The notes under the pieces were generated by a model that did no database searches, had not been told where the DNA came from, and worked only from the letters and a program-made list of their open reading frames with translations. The translations under genes and the position numbers were made by a program. Positions 15,651 through 24,271 of a DNA stretch of 64,000 bases are shown one piece after another; the first letter of the stretch is position 1, and every line of letters begins with the position of its first letter. The stretch is taken from the NCBI GenBank assembly GCA_963617205.1, contig CAVEOA010000003.1:124001-188000 (forward strand). Direction: 5' to 3'. The DNA comes from UBA11524 sp963617205. GTDB lineage: Bacteria > Bacillota > Clostridia > Christensenellales > Aristaeellaceae.

Positions 15651-16766
15651 ATGAAAACAATTCGACTCCTGAAGAACAGCCTTGCGCATTTGTTCCGATG
15701 CGAAACCCTGGCTTCGTTCATGATTCTTCTCAGTCTTTTCTGCGTTTACTTTTCGCAATTTACCTTTGTCGGCGTAATGAATCGTCTGCGCCAATTGCAG
15801 CAGGCCAGCAGCAGCTATACCAGCATCTGCATTACCCCTTCGGATTCAAGCATCGCTGCTGATACGCTTGCCTTTTTTGAATCCAGCCCCTTAGGGGAGA
15901 TGCGCAACGCATTCGTCATTGACCTTGACGCCTCCGGAGAGCGTCCTCAAATGATCGGCTGGAAGGGCACCGCCTTTACACGCTGGCATGCATTGGAAGC
16001 TGGAATGTCATTTTTTGACGAGCGTCAGGTGGAAAGCACCGAGCATATTGCCATCATGGGCGTTGAATCACTGGGCGCACGCCCCAGCGAGCAAACGGTC
16101 AACGGGATTACCTATGCCATCATTGAGCATGGCAGTCTCAGCACCCGCTCGCTGCTTCGGCGGTTTCCCAATCAGTTTGATTTTTATGTGAATGAATACG
16201 GAATTGATAATGAGCTGATTATTCCATATCGCACCTTTTTTGCAGATGGCTTCGTTCCGGACGCGATTGTGCTGGACATGAAGGAAGCCCTTTCGGGAAG
16301 CGATACCGCCATCATCGAGCGTGTTGCCGCTTACTTTCCCAATTGCGATATTCATCTGGTGGGCAGCAGTGCGCAGACCAAGGCGCGGGCAAAAGAGTAT
16401 GAGCAAATGCAGTCGTTGTTCCTCGGCGTTTCGCTCCTGTCTGCGTTGAGCGTTTTCACCTTCTTCAACGGCTGGATTCGGCAGAATGCCCGGCAATACC
16501 AAATCTACCTGCTGTGCGGCGCGACGCGGGCGAAGGTTTTCCTTCTGCTGCTGCTGGAGTGGGGCGTTCTCACCGTCGTGACCTGCGTCATGGCATACCT
16601 TGCCCTGATGGCGGCGACGCCCGTCCTGAACGGCATTGGCGTTTCCGTCAGCATCCAATTCGTCCATTGCCTTGCGATTGGCGCGCTGGGGCTGGTGTTC
16701 TCCTATCTTTCTTCGCTGCGAACGCTGTGGGCGGTTTGCAAGACCAACTATCGTCAGGGAGGTTGA
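15651..16766 (+). CDS. FtsX-like ABC transporter permease, subunit 1
   Basis: 371 residues from ATG 15651 (GAGGAG at 15638-15643). Topology: one N-terminal membrane helix (residues about 17-36, LASFMILLSLFCVYFSQF), a large extracellular domain of about 210 residues, then three C-terminal helices (LFLGVSLLSALSVFTFF; FLLLLLEWGVLTVVTCVMAY; HCLAIGALGLVFSYL). This is the MacB/FtsX mechanotransmission layout, in which ATP hydrolysis moves the outer domain rather than passing substrate across the bilayer. It ends four bases before the second permease, which shares the layout. Together with the ATPase it forms one complex. Confidence 0.78.
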   Translation: MKTIRLLKNSLAHLFRCETLASFMILLSLFCVYFSQFTFVGVMNRLRQLQQASSSYTSICITPSDSSIAADTLAFFESSPLGEMRNAFVIDLDASGERPQMIGWKGTAFTRWHALEAGMSFFDERQVESTEHIAIMGVESLGARPSEQTVNGITYAIIEHGSLSTRSLLRRFPNQFDFYVNEYGIDNELIIPYRTFFADGFVPDAIVLDMKEALSGSDTAIIERVAAYFPNCDIHLVGSSAQTKARAKEYEQMQSLFLGVSLLSALSVFTFFNGWIRQNARQYQIYLLCGATRAKVFLLLLLEWGVLTVVTCVMAYLALMAATPVLNGIGVSVSIQFVHCLAIGALGLVFSYLSSLRTLWAVCKTNYRQGG

Positions 16767-16770
16767 TTGC

Positions 16771-17925
16771 ATGAAACTGTTATACATGCTGAAAAAGCAG
16801 TATAGTCGATTCTACCTGCGAGAGATAGTTGTCGTTGCGCAGGTCGCGCTGATGGTTCTGCTGTTTACGCCCATTCTGTCAAGATTGGACAATCTTCTGT
16901 CCATTGATCAGCTGGCGACAAACCTTCATGGCTCGGTTTTCTTCTTTCAGGCCGATGACTATTACTTTTATTCTGAATTTCTGGATCCGCAGGTGTACAG
17001 CGACTTCTTTGATGAAATCCGCGCATGCGATGCCGTTCAAGAGGTTGGGCAAGTTTCCGTGGGCGGATGCACCGTTGACGGCGAACGTACTTCGGTGTAT
17101 TTCTACAATGATGCTTTGCTCAAGCATCTTGGCTTGCAGACGGATGTCACGCCGGAAGGCGATGTGATTCCGGTGCTGATTAACCAGCCACTGGCGCAGA
17201 AATACCAGGTTGGCGACCTCATCACCCCGGATAACGGCGCCGTTAATTTTCCCATTACTTCCGAAGGACGGCCGGTTCAATTCCGCGTTGCGGGTGTGCT
17301 GAAGAACAACAATTATTATTACAATCTGGTTGGCGGCGCTTCGCATGTAACGCTGGAAAGCATTGGGTACAAGGACGAAGGCTGCTGCATGGTTGCCCTC
17401 GGCGCGTTCGATTTTGTTCCCATCCTGGACATAAAGCCTTCCACCCTTCTCTTTGTCGCAGCGGAAAATACGGATACCTTGAACCAGATCAACGCCTCCA
17501 TCGGCCATCTGGGACATGCGGAAAGGCTCTCGGTGATGCGGCAGAACTCGCTCAATGACATTCTTTCAAACAATCCGCTTCCCTTCATCACCGCCGCCTT
17601 GATGACCCTGCTCTGTCTATCCAGCGTTTGCTCCTATGCGTATGTGAGCGTCATCCGCCTGCGGCAAAACTTTGCCATGTACTACATTTGCGGTCTGAGC
17701 CGGAAAAAGGCGCTGGCAATCACCATGCTTGCGCTCCTGCTGCTGCTGATTTTCAGCCTTCTCATTTCTCTGGTTATTCTGCCGATTTCTGTTGAGAATA
17801 CGGAATATAACGGTCTGCCTTTTTCCATCATCATTGTTGCGCTGCTGTTTGTGTTTGCCTTTGCCATTGTATTCATGCAATACGGCAGCATCGACCCCAT
17901 TAAGCTGATGCGGAAGGGCGATTAA
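16771..17925 (+). CDS. FtsX-like ABC transporter permease, subunit 2
   Basis: 384 residues starting MKLLYMLKKQYSRFYLRE; AGGGAGG at 16756-16762 fixes ATG 16771 over the longer open frame. It has an N-terminal helix (residues about 20-37), a MacB-type periplasmic-core-like outer domain (EVGQVSVGGCTVDGERTSV; QPLAQKYQVGDLI) and C-terminal helices (ALMTLLCLSSVCSYAYVSVI; ITMLALLLLLIFSLLISLVI; IIVALLFVFAFAIVFM). Paired with subunit 1 as a heterodimer. A role in peptide export, self-protection or sensing of an envelope-active compound is inferred from the neighbours. Confidence 0.8.
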   Translation: MKLLYMLKKQYSRFYLREIVVVAQVALMVLLFTPILSRLDNLLSIDQLATNLHGSVFFFQADDYYFYSEFLDPQVYSDFFDEIRACDAVQEVGQVSVGGCTVDGERTSVYFYNDALLKHLGLQTDVTPEGDVIPVLINQPLAQKYQVGDLITPDNGAVNFPITSEGRPVQFRVAGVLKNNNYYYNLVGGASHVTLESIGYKDEGCCMVALGAFDFVPILDIKPSTLLFVAAENTDTLNQINASIGHLGHAERLSVMRQNSLNDILSNNPLPFITAALMTLLCLSSVCSYAYVSVIRLRQNFAMYYICGLSRKKALAITMLALLLLLIFSLLISLVILPISVENTEYNGLPFSIIIVALLFVFAFAIVFMQYGSIDPIKLMRKGD

Positions 17926-17942
17926 GAAGGAGGTTTTCGGGC

Positions 17943-18614
17943 ATGTTGATTGAAATGAATCAAATTGACATGAAATACAACAAGGGACAGGAAAATGAAG
18001 TTCACGCGCTGAAGCAAGTTTCGTTAAGCGTCGAACAGGGGGATTTCGTCGGCTTGGTCGGCGCATCCGGTTCGGGAAAAACAACCCTGCTTCAAATCAT
18101 CGGCGGAATGCTCCGACCGACGGACGGCTCCTACTTCTTTGACGGCATGGACGTCAGCGCAATGAAGGATAGCCAGCTTTCCCGCTTCAGGAACCAGAAG
18201 GTTGGGTATGTTCTGCAGGATTATGGTCTGCTGCGCGATCGCAATGTCGTAGAAAACGTATGCCTCCCCATGATGTTCTCGCATATGAAATGGCATGACA
18301 TTGAAAGCAGAGCAATGGAACTGCTGACGGAACTGCACATTGATCATCTTAAAGCACGCAGAGTCAATCAATTATCAGGCGGACAAAGTCAGCTTGTGGC
18401 CGTGGCGCGGGCGCTGGCCATGAACCCACCCGTCATTCTGGCGGATGAGCCAACCGGATCTTTGGACAGCAATACGTCTGCGCATCTGATGGAAAGCCTC
18501 ACCAAGCTGAACAATGCCGGTGTCACCATCCTGATGGTAACGCATAACGAAGAAATCAGCAAGCAATGCAAACGCATTGTCCGCATTCGAGACGGCCAGT
18601 TGCTTGCGGAATAA
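17943..18614 (+). CDS. ABC transporter ATPase, MacB/LolD type
   Basis: 223 residues with all nucleotide-binding motifs: Walker A GASGSGKTT (40-48), Q-loop LQDYG (91-95), signature LSGGQ (144-148), Walker B VILADEP (164-170) and switch His201. The sequence RNVVENVCLP and LADEPTGSLD are typical of the lipoprotein/peptide (MacB-LolD-FtsE) branch. AAGGAGG (17928-17934) precedes the ATG. It drives the two FtsX-like permeases and closes the cassette. Confidence 0.9.
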   Translation: MLIEMNQIDMKYNKGQENEVHALKQVSLSVEQGDFVGLVGASGSGKTTLLQIIGGMLRPTDGSYFFDGMDVSAMKDSQLSRFRNQKVGYVLQDYGLLRDRNVVENVCLPMMFSHMKWHDIESRAMELLTELHIDHLKARRVNQLSGGQSQLVAVARALAMNPPVILADEPTGSLDSNTSAHLMESLTKLNNAGVTILMVTHNEEISKQCKRIVRIRDGQLLAE

Positions 18615-18633
18615 GACGCTCGATTCGTCATAC

Positions 18634-18678
18634 AGCAAAAATACGCGAAGGAGAAGCAACCTCCTTCGCGTATTTTGC
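18634..18678 (+). terminator. Terminator closing the sigma/ABC cassette
   Basis: GCAAAAATACGCGAAGGAG and CTCCTTCGCGTATTTTGC form a stem of about 18 bp around a seven-base loop, with A and T runs at its base, so it can act on both strands. The rest of the gap up to 18945 shows no gene or clear motif. Confidence 0.85.
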
Positions 18679-18945
18679 TCTTCACGGAAAGTCGGGAGGA
18701 AGCAAGGCACGGCAAATATCGCCGATTTTCCCGGATGGAAATTCGGGGAAAGACATTCCCGCGTGTAATTGATTCGGATGTTCATTGACTGCAAGCTATG
18801 CAGCAACGTATCCGCAACCGCTGCGCTCACGCCGCATTCACAGAGTTTGGGAAATGTGTTCCCAACAGGCAAACTGTCCTTTTTAGCAAAATGACCCTGC
18901 TTAAGTGAATAGCTGCTCAAACCACAGCAATGGTACTTATGGGCA

Positions 18946-18986
18946 AAAAGAAAGCCGAAACCCTTGCAAATCCAAGGATTTCGGCT
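18946..18986 (-). terminator. Terminator of the tRNA-Ala transcript
   Basis: On the minus strand GCCGAAATCCTTG and CAAGGGTTTCGGC pair and are followed by TTTCTTTTT. Confidence 0.88.
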
Positions 18987-18988
18987 CG

Positions 18989-19061
18989 TGGAGCATAGCG
19001 GATTCGAACCGCTGACCCCAACACTGCCAGTGTTGTGCGCTACCAGCTGCGCTAATGCCCC
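18989..19061 (-). tRNA. tRNA-Ala (GGC)
   Basis: A 73-nt cloverleaf on the minus strand: acceptor GGGGCAT/ATGCTCC, D arm with AGCTGGTA loop, anticodon stem CAACA/TGTTG with loop CTGGCAG (anticodon GGC, reading GCC and GCU), a five-base variable loop and T loop TTCGAAT. The discriminator is A; CCA is not encoded. All stems pair with one G-U. Confidence 0.96.
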
Positions 19062-19073
19062 GCAACAGGATAA

Positions 19074-19102
19074 AGTATAGCACATTTCGGGCGGCATGTC
19101 AA
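19074..19102 (-). promoter_or_regulatory. tRNA-Ala promoter
   Basis: Minus strand TTGACA (19097-19102), 17 bases, TATACT (19074-19079), ending 12 bases before the mature tRNA. Confidence 0.9.
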
Positions 19103-19167
19103 GGACTTTGAGAAGAAAAAAGTGCAGGCTCGAATTGTAAAAATCCGTCTGAAAATCGCGGCGAAAG

Positions 19168-19196
19168 TGGACTTTCAAGGCGCGATATGGTATGAT
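19168..19196 (+). promoter_or_regulatory. Promoter of the secreted DUF6273-like/CapA pair
   Basis: TGGACT (19168-19173), 17 bases, TATGAT (19191-19196). Confidence 0.65.
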
Positions 19197-19239
19197 AGAT
19201 TGGCATGAATGCATCACAATCCATCGGGAGGATTATCAT

Positions 19240-20058
19240 ATGAAACGGATGATGGCGTGGCTGTGCGTGCTGCTGATGCTGCTGCCGTGCGCGCTGGCGG
19301 AGGAAGCGGAAGGAAACCCGACGAAGGCAGAAGATCTGACGAAGTCAGCGGAGTCAGAAAGTCTGACGTCAGCGGAGGCAGCGCTGCGGGGATATCAGAA
19401 GGGCGATGGCTACGTGTATGTGACGCTGGGGGAATGCCCGCAGGATGAGGATGGCGGCATCGAGCCGATTCTCTGGCGCGTGCTGAGCGTGGAGGACGGC
19501 AAGGCGTATCTGCTGAGCGAGTATGTCCTCGAGGCGCGACCGATTCACAGCGATTATCAGGAGTACGCCAATAAGCCGACAAACAGCAAGAAGCCCGGCT
19601 TTGACGGCGATTTCACGAAGACCGAAATGAGCATCTACCTCTGCGGCGCGTTTGCCGAAAGCAGCTTCACCGAGGCGGAACGCGCCATGCTGACGCCGCA
19701 CGAGGAATTTGGGCTGTTCTTCCTTGCAAGCTCTGCGGATTTGAAGAACAAAGCGTACGGCTTTACCGACAACGAGAGCCGCAAGGCGTGGGGAACGGCG
19801 TATGCGCTGGCGAACGGTCTGTTTAAGTACGGCAGCCAGCGCGGCGGTCATTCGCCGTACTGGACGCGCACGCAATCCACCACGGATGCGCGGCACGCCT
19901 GCTGCACCAAGTCCAAGGGCGAGCTCGGACGCATCAATGTCATCACGCTGGATGAGGGCATGCGTCCTGCCTGCCTGCTGAATGTCGGCAGCGCGGTTAT
20001 TTCCGGCGGCAGCGGCACGAAGGACGACCCGTACACGCTTGCCCCTGCGGAGGACTAA
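19240..20058 (+). CDS. Secreted protein with DUF6273-like domain
   Basis: 272 residues. Signal peptide 1-20 (MAWLCVLLMLLPCALA), an acidic Ser/Glu linker, then a domain with IEPILWRVLSVEDGKAYLLS, MSIYLCGAFAESSFTEAE, YWTRTQSTTDARHACC and a closing MRPACLLNVGS. The order WRVL-LLSE-L-F-YWTRT-RPA is that of DUF6273, a carbohydrate-associated or lectin-like outer domain of unknown function. GGGAGGA (19226-19232) selects ATG 19240. It is followed one base later by the CapA-like gene. Two Cys near residue 226 may bind metal or form a disulfide. Confidence 0.7.
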   Translation: MKRMMAWLCVLLMLLPCALAEEAEGNPTKAEDLTKSAESESLTSAEAALRGYQKGDGYVYVTLGECPQDEDGGIEPILWRVLSVEDGKAYLLSEYVLEARPIHSDYQEYANKPTNSKKPGFDGDFTKTEMSIYLCGAFAESSFTEAERAMLTPHEEFGLFFLASSADLKNKAYGFTDNESRKAWGTAYALANGLFKYGSQRGGHSPYWTRTQSTTDARHACCTKSKGELGRINVITLDEGMRPACLLNVGSAVISGGSGTKDDPYTLAPAED

Positions 20059-20059
20059 C

Positions 20060-21310
20060 ATGCGCAAATTCGGACATCTGCTATGTTTGCTGGCAGCCGC
20101 ATGGCTTTTCACCGGCGCGGCGCTGGCGGAAAAGACCGTCACCATCACCTTTACCGGCGACATCACGCTCGGCGGCGAGGATTATCTGCGCACGGCGGAG
20201 GATAGCTTCGCATCGGTGTATGAGCGCGAGGGCGCATCGTATTTCCTCAAAAATTTCGCGGACTTTTTTGCCGAGGACGACCTGACCGTCGTGAATCTGG
20301 AGGGCGTGCTGACGGACAATGACGGTCTGCTTGCACGCGACAAGGGCAAGGGCGGCGACGGCTACTGGTTCCGCGGCAAGACGGAATACGCGCAGGTGCT
20401 GTCCGCCGCAAGCGTCGAGGTCGTTTCGCTGGCGAACAACCACTCCTTCGACTACGGCGCGCAGGGCAGGCGCGACACCATCGCCGCCGTGGAGGCGCAG
20501 GGCATCGACTGGTTCGGCACCTACAACCGCAACAAGGATCCCGAAACGGAGAAGTTCTACTTCTACGCCAAGGACGGCGTAACCATCTGCCTGATGAGCC
20601 TGCTCTGGGATGATTACAAAATTGAAAGCGCCGACGGCAACGGCGCGTACCTGCGCGAGCAGATTGCCGCCATCAAGGAATCCGGTCAGGCGGATGCGGT
20701 AATTGCCATCCTGCACGGCGGTCAGGAGTACGGCCGCCACCGCACAAAGCCGCAGATCGTCTTTACGAAAATGGCAATTTCCGCCGGCGCTGACCTTGTT
20801 ATCTGCCATCACGCGCATGTCGTCATGGGCATGGACGTCATCTCGAACCGCAGCGCGTTCTATTCGCTGGGCAACTTCTGCTTCGGCGGCAACCGGAGGA
20901 CGTACGCGATTGACAGCAGCCGCAAGCCGAACGTACAGGATGCCGCGCCCGCGCTGATTCTCCGCGCCGTGCTGACGTTCGATGATGACGGCACGTATCT
21001 CGGGCAGCAGATTACGCTCTATCCCGTGCAGACGACAAGCGTCGACCGGCAGGAGAACGAAACGGAGCAGGTCAACGACTATCAGCCGAAATTCGTGACT
21101 GGACCGCTTGCGGCGCATGTGCTGCATCTGATGCAGATTGACATGAATTACGATGTGAATCAGACGCCGAAATACCTGAAAAAGGAGTCCATCAACAAGA
21201 CGCTTCGCGCGCTCGTGATGGCCCGCGAGGAGGAGCTCGATGCGATGGATTCCTCCGAAGGCATGGAGGCGCTGACGCTGCCGTATCTGCCGGCGACAGC
21301 AGAGGAATAA
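20060..21310 (+). CDS. CapA/PgsA-type metallophosphatase-fold protein
   Basis: 416 residues: signal peptide 1-23, then a CapA (PGA_cap) domain with FTGDITLGG, VVNLEGVLT, SLANNHSFDYG, LHGGQEYG and CHHAHVVMGM, the Asp, Asn and His residues that build the calcineurin-like metal site of the family. CapA proteins act outside the membrane in poly-gamma-glutamate production, though many homologues lie far from capsule genes, as here. No capB/capC is present in the window. The C-terminal 70 residues are charged and may be helical. Its RBS GGAGGA lies at the end of the preceding gene, which indicates an operon. Confidence 0.87.
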   Translation: MRKFGHLLCLLAAAWLFTGAALAEKTVTITFTGDITLGGEDYLRTAEDSFASVYEREGASYFLKNFADFFAEDDLTVVNLEGVLTDNDGLLARDKGKGGDGYWFRGKTEYAQVLSAASVEVVSLANNHSFDYGAQGRRDTIAAVEAQGIDWFGTYNRNKDPETEKFYFYAKDGVTICLMSLLWDDYKIESADGNGAYLREQIAAIKESGQADAVIAILHGGQEYGRHRTKPQIVFTKMAISAGADLVICHHAHVVMGMDVISNRSAFYSLGNFCFGGNRRTYAIDSSRKPNVQDAAPALILRAVLTFDDDGTYLGQQITLYPVQTTSVDRQENETEQVNDYQPKFVTGPLAAHVLHLMQIDMNYDVNQTPKYLKKESINKTLRALVMAREEELDAMDSSEGMEALTLPYLPATAEE

Positions 21311-21382
21311 AGATAGACCCGCACACCCGATTTTGCTCGGATGCGCGGGCTTCTGTTATATAGCGGACAATGTCCATAAGGC

Positions 21383-21466
21383 GGACGAAGTCCGTAAATC
21401 AGACGAAGTCCGTAAATCAGACGAAGTCCGTAAATCAGACGAAGTCTGTAGAGAAGACAAAGTCTT
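21383..21466. repeat. 18-bp tandem repeats, GACGAAGTCCGTAAATCA
   Basis: Three exact 18-bp units plus degenerate ends abut the stop codon of the Hsp20 gene. Each unit has the GAC-GAA-GTC hairpin core of the wider repeat family. The array spans the convergent junction of capA-like and Hsp20 genes and may take part in transcript ends. Confidence 0.85.
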
Positions 21467-21941
21467 AAGCCTGTGCTTCAGTCGTGCTGGCAGGAGAACC
21501 GCACTCAATGGCGATCTTCCTTGCGGTCTTCGGGGCTTCAGGCGCTTCCTTCGGCAGCGTCACGGTCAGGATACCATTGTCGCAGTGCGCGGTAATGTCG
21601 TTTTCGCGGACGCCCTCCAGCGAGAAGCGGCGCTCCATATGACCGCTCTGCCGTTCGGAGTACAGGTAGCCGTTCTTGTTTTCCTTCTTCTCGCTGTTGA
21701 TGTCGGCAGCGATGGTCAGCACGCCGTTTTCAGCGGTCAGCGAGATGTTGTCCAGGCTGACGCCCGGCATTTCAGCCTCCAGCACGTAGGCGTCGGGCTG
21801 TTCCTTCACGTCAACGCGGAAGCCGGCAGGACCGACAGCGTCGCTCATGTCGAAGAAGTGGCGGAAGAAGCGGTCATTCATAAAATCATCCATCGGGTTC
21901 ATCAGGTTACGGGCAGTACGGAACGGAATCACATTGAACAT
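21465..21941 (-). CDS. Hsp20/alpha-crystallin family small heat-shock protein
   Basis: 158 residues, ATP-independent holdase that keeps unfolded proteins soluble. The alpha-crystallin domain runs from about residue 45 (FRVDVKEQPDAYVLEAEMPG) to the end, with the GVLTIAA and NGILTVTLPK motifs that form the dimer groove. The N-terminal arm MFNVIPFRTARNLMNPMDDF is typical of clostridial Hsp18. AAGGAGG at 21950-21956 sets ATG 21941, although the frame is open to 22079. The C-terminal IXI motif is not clear; the tail ends KIAIECG plus a short Ser/Thr stretch. Single-gene unit with a long leader. Confidence 0.93.
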   Translation of the reverse strand: MFNVIPFRTARNLMNPMDDFMNDRFFRHFFDMSDAVGPAGFRVDVKEQPDAYVLEAEMPGVSLDNISLTAENGVLTIAADINSEKKENKNGYLYSERQSGHMERRFSLEGVRENDITAHCDNGILTVTLPKEAPEAPKTARKIAIECGSPASTTEAQA

Positions 21942-22089
21942 AAAACAGACCTCCTTGATCGTCGCAAACAGCGAATAAACATATTCTATACGGGGGAGCG
22001 CCTTCCGGGTTCTTCCGGAGGTTGTTTCCCTCGGTGGTCCTCTTCCTGAACCACGAGTATAGAATACCATAAAGGTCAAAGAAAGTCAA
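21942..22089 (-). promoter_or_regulatory. Promoter and structured 5' leader of the Hsp20 gene
   Basis: Minus strand TTGACT (22084-22089), 17 bases, TATTCT (22061-22066). A leader of roughly 110 bases follows. TATTCTATAC recurs in inverted form: 22057-22066 and 21982-21991, so the promoter-side arm overlaps the -10 box. Between them are GTGGT/ACCAC and CTCCGG/CCGGAAG hairpins. No CIRCE (GAGTGCTAA) element is present. Confidence 0.6.
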
Positions 22090-22150
22090 GAACAAATAAG
22101 GTCAGATTGTGTAAACGTTCCGTAAACAGTCTGAAAACAGAATATGAACA

Positions 22151-22918
22151 TCACAGCGAGGCCGCACGGTTCAACAATCGCCGCATGACCGGCAGGACAG
22201 CTTCCGGGTTGCCGCTTGTTTCCAGCGTGACGTGCCCGAGTCCGGTGCTGTCCGTGAGCAGACCGCCCTCCGTCAGCACACGCCGAAGCTGCCGCGCCGT
22301 GCCTTCATTGCCGTCAAGCACCTGCACGTGCGCGGGCAGCATCGCGTGCAGAATCGGGCGCAGGAACACGTAGTGCGTGCATCCGAGCACCACCGCGTCA
22401 ACATGCTGCAGGTCATAGGGGCTGAACAGCTCCGTCAGGTAGCGCTCTGCCTGCGCATCCGCCTCCTGCTCGACCAGCTCCATCAGCCCGGGGCATGGCA
22501 GCGGAATCGCGCCCTCTCCGTACCGCGCATACAGCTGCTGAAACTTCTCCAGCCGCAGCGTCATCGGCGTGGCAAGCACGAGAATCGCGCCGCCGTGGCG
22601 GATGGCGTGGGCTGGCTTGAGGGCTGGCTCCATGCCCAGAATCGGCAGCGTGTACTGCTCCCGAAGCGCTTTCGCCGCGACTGCGGTCGCCGTGTTGCAC
22701 GCAATCACGACCGCCTTCACGTCCTGAGAAAGCAGGTGCGCCATGACCTGCCCGACGCACCGCATCACCGCTTCACGCGGCTTCGTGCCGTAGGGCGCAT
22801 TCGCCGTGTCGCCGAAATACAGGAAGTCCTCCGAGGGCAGCTCCTTTTGCAGGGCGCAGAGCGTGCCGATGCCGCCGACGCCGCTGTCAAACACGCCGAT
22901 GGGATGCTGATTCGCCAT
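22151..22918 (-). CDS. murI: Glutamate racemase
   Basis: 255 residues; makes D-glutamate for peptidoglycan. The N-terminal signature FDSGVGGIGT holds the catalytic-site Asp and Ser (residues 10-11), YFGDTANAPYG follows, and the two catalytic cysteines are in IACNTATA and VLGCTHY. The product length is normal. AAGGAGG lies just upstream of the ATG, and TTGCTT-17-TATAAT supplies a promoter. Confidence 0.96.
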   Translation of the reverse strand: MANQHPIGVFDSGVGGIGTLCALQKELPSEDFLYFGDTANAPYGTKPREAVMRCVGQVMAHLLSQDVKAVVIACNTATAVAAKALREQYTLPILGMEPALKPAHAIRHGGAILVLATPMTLRLEKFQQLYARYGEGAIPLPCPGLMELVEQEADAQAERYLTELFSPYDLQHVDAVVLGCTHYVFLRPILHAMLPAHVQVLDGNEGTARQLRRVLTEGGLLTDSTGLGHVTLETSGNPEAVLPVMRRLLNRAASL

Positions 22919-22944
22919 TTCGCGTACCTCCTTGCCATACGGAC

Positions 22945-22973
22945 ATTATACGCCGAAAAAGCCGGAAAAGCAA
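22945..22973 (-). promoter_or_regulatory. murI promoter
   Basis: Minus strand TTGCTT (22968-22973), 17 bases, TATAAT (22945-22950), in the 75-base gap behind the decarboxylase gene. Confidence 0.75.
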
Positions 22974-22993
22974 ATCAGCCGTGCGCATGCGGC

Positions 22994-24271
22994 TTACAGG
23001 TCGGCTGCGCTCCGCTTGGAAACAACGCGCTGCACATCCGCATCAAAGTCGAGCGTGACAAAATAATCCCGGGGCGTTTCGGCGCGGCGAATCATGCGGT
23101 AGCCGCCATCAGCGGTGTAGAGGATCTCCGCCGAGCGCAGACGTCCGTTGTAGTTGTAGCCCATGGCATGACCATGCGCGCCGGTATCGTGAATGACGAG
23201 CAGGTCGCCGACGGCAATCTCCGGCAGCTTCCGGTCGATGGCGAACTTGTCGTTGTTCTCGCACAGGCTGCCGGTCACATCGTAGACATGGTCGTGCGGA
23301 AGCGATTCCCTGCCGCAGACGGTGATGTGGTGGTACGCGCCGTACATCGCCGGGCGCATCAAATCAGCCGCGCAGGCATCAACGCCGATGTATTCCTTGT
23401 ACGTGTGCTTTTCGTGGATGGCGTGCGTGACGAGCCAGCCCATGCTGCCGGTCATCCAGCGGCCGAGCTCCGTCTTGAGCGCCACGCCGCCCTGCGGGAA
23501 GATTTCCTCATAGACGCGGCGAACGCCCTCGCCGACAGCCATCACATCGGTTGCAGGCTGGTCCGGAAGGTACGGGATGCCAACGCCGCCGGACAGGTTG
23601 ATGAACGCCAGCTCCATGCCGGTTTCTGCGGCAAGGTCACGCCCGCACGTGAACAGAATCCGCGCCAGCGCCGGATAATAGCTGTCATCCGTGTTGTTGG
23701 AGGACAGGAAGGCGTGCAGCCCGAAGCGCTTTGCGCCCAGCGCCTTCAGCTGCTTCAGACCCTCCTGCAGCTGCGGATACGTAAAGCCGTACTTCGCGTC
23801 GCCGGGGTTGCCCATGATTTCATTGCCGATTTTGAAATCTCCGCCGGGATTATAGCGGCAGCAGATGGTTTCCGGAATGCCGCCGTGCTTCTCCAGCAGC
23901 GGGATGTGCGTGACGTCATCGAGGTTGACAAAGGCATTCAGCTTTCTTGCATAATCAAACTCCTGATACGGCATGGCGTTGGCGGAGAACATGATGTCGC
24001 GTCCGGAAAATCCGCACGCCTCGGCGAGCATCAGCTCCGTTTCGCTCGAGCAGTCAACGCCGCAGCCCTCCTCCTTGAGGATGCGTAGGATGGACGGATT
24101 CGGCAGCGCCTTGATGGCAAAGTACTCCTGAAAGTCCCTGCACCAGCCGAATGCGCGGTTGAGCGTCTGCGCGTTGCGGCGGATGCCGGCTTCATCATAA
24201 AGGTGGAAGGGCGTCGGAAATTGTGCGGCAGCGTTCTCAAAGACGCTGTCCTTCAGCGAAAAATTCGGCAT
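22994..24271 (-). CDS. lysA: Diaminopimelate decarboxylase-family PLP enzyme
   Basis: 425 residues of the alanine-racemase-fold (fold III) decarboxylase family. PLP lysine sits in EYFAIKALPNP (near residue 54); HAFLSS, the phosphate-binding INLSGGVGIPY, ELGRWMTG, GSLCENND and YNYNGRLRSAEIL follow in the family's order. The family converts meso-diaminopimelate to lysine. Small departures, ELGR for EPGR and CENND for CES.D, leave room for another carboxylated amino acid substrate. GGAGTGA precedes ATG 24271. The adjacent murI suggests a link to cell-wall amino acids, though each gene has its own promoter. Confidence 0.85.
   Translation of the reverse strand: MPNFSLKDSVFENAAAQFPTPFHLYDEAGIRRNAQTLNRAFGWCRDFQEYFAIKALPNPSILRILKEEGCGVDCSSETELMLAEACGFSGRDIMFSANAMPYQEFDYARKLNAFVNLDDVTHIPLLEKHGGIPETICCRYNPGGDFKIGNEIMGNPGDAKYGFTYPQLQEGLKQLKALGAKRFGLHAFLSSNNTDDSYYPALARILFTCGRDLAAETGMELAFINLSGGVGIPYLPDQPATDVMAVGEGVRRVYEEIFPQGGVALKTELGRWMTGSMGWLVTHAIHEKHTYKEYIGVDACAADLMRPAMYGAYHHITVCGRESLPHDHVYDVTGSLCENNDKFAIDRKLPEIAVGDLLVIHDTGAHGHAMGYNYNGRLRSAEILYTADGGYRMIRRAETPRDYFVTLDFDADVQRVVSKRSAADL

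Noticed and set aside
22232..24088. 618-residue plus-strand frame across murI and the decarboxylase
   Set aside because: Runs through two well-supported minus-strand genes and has no recognisable domain.
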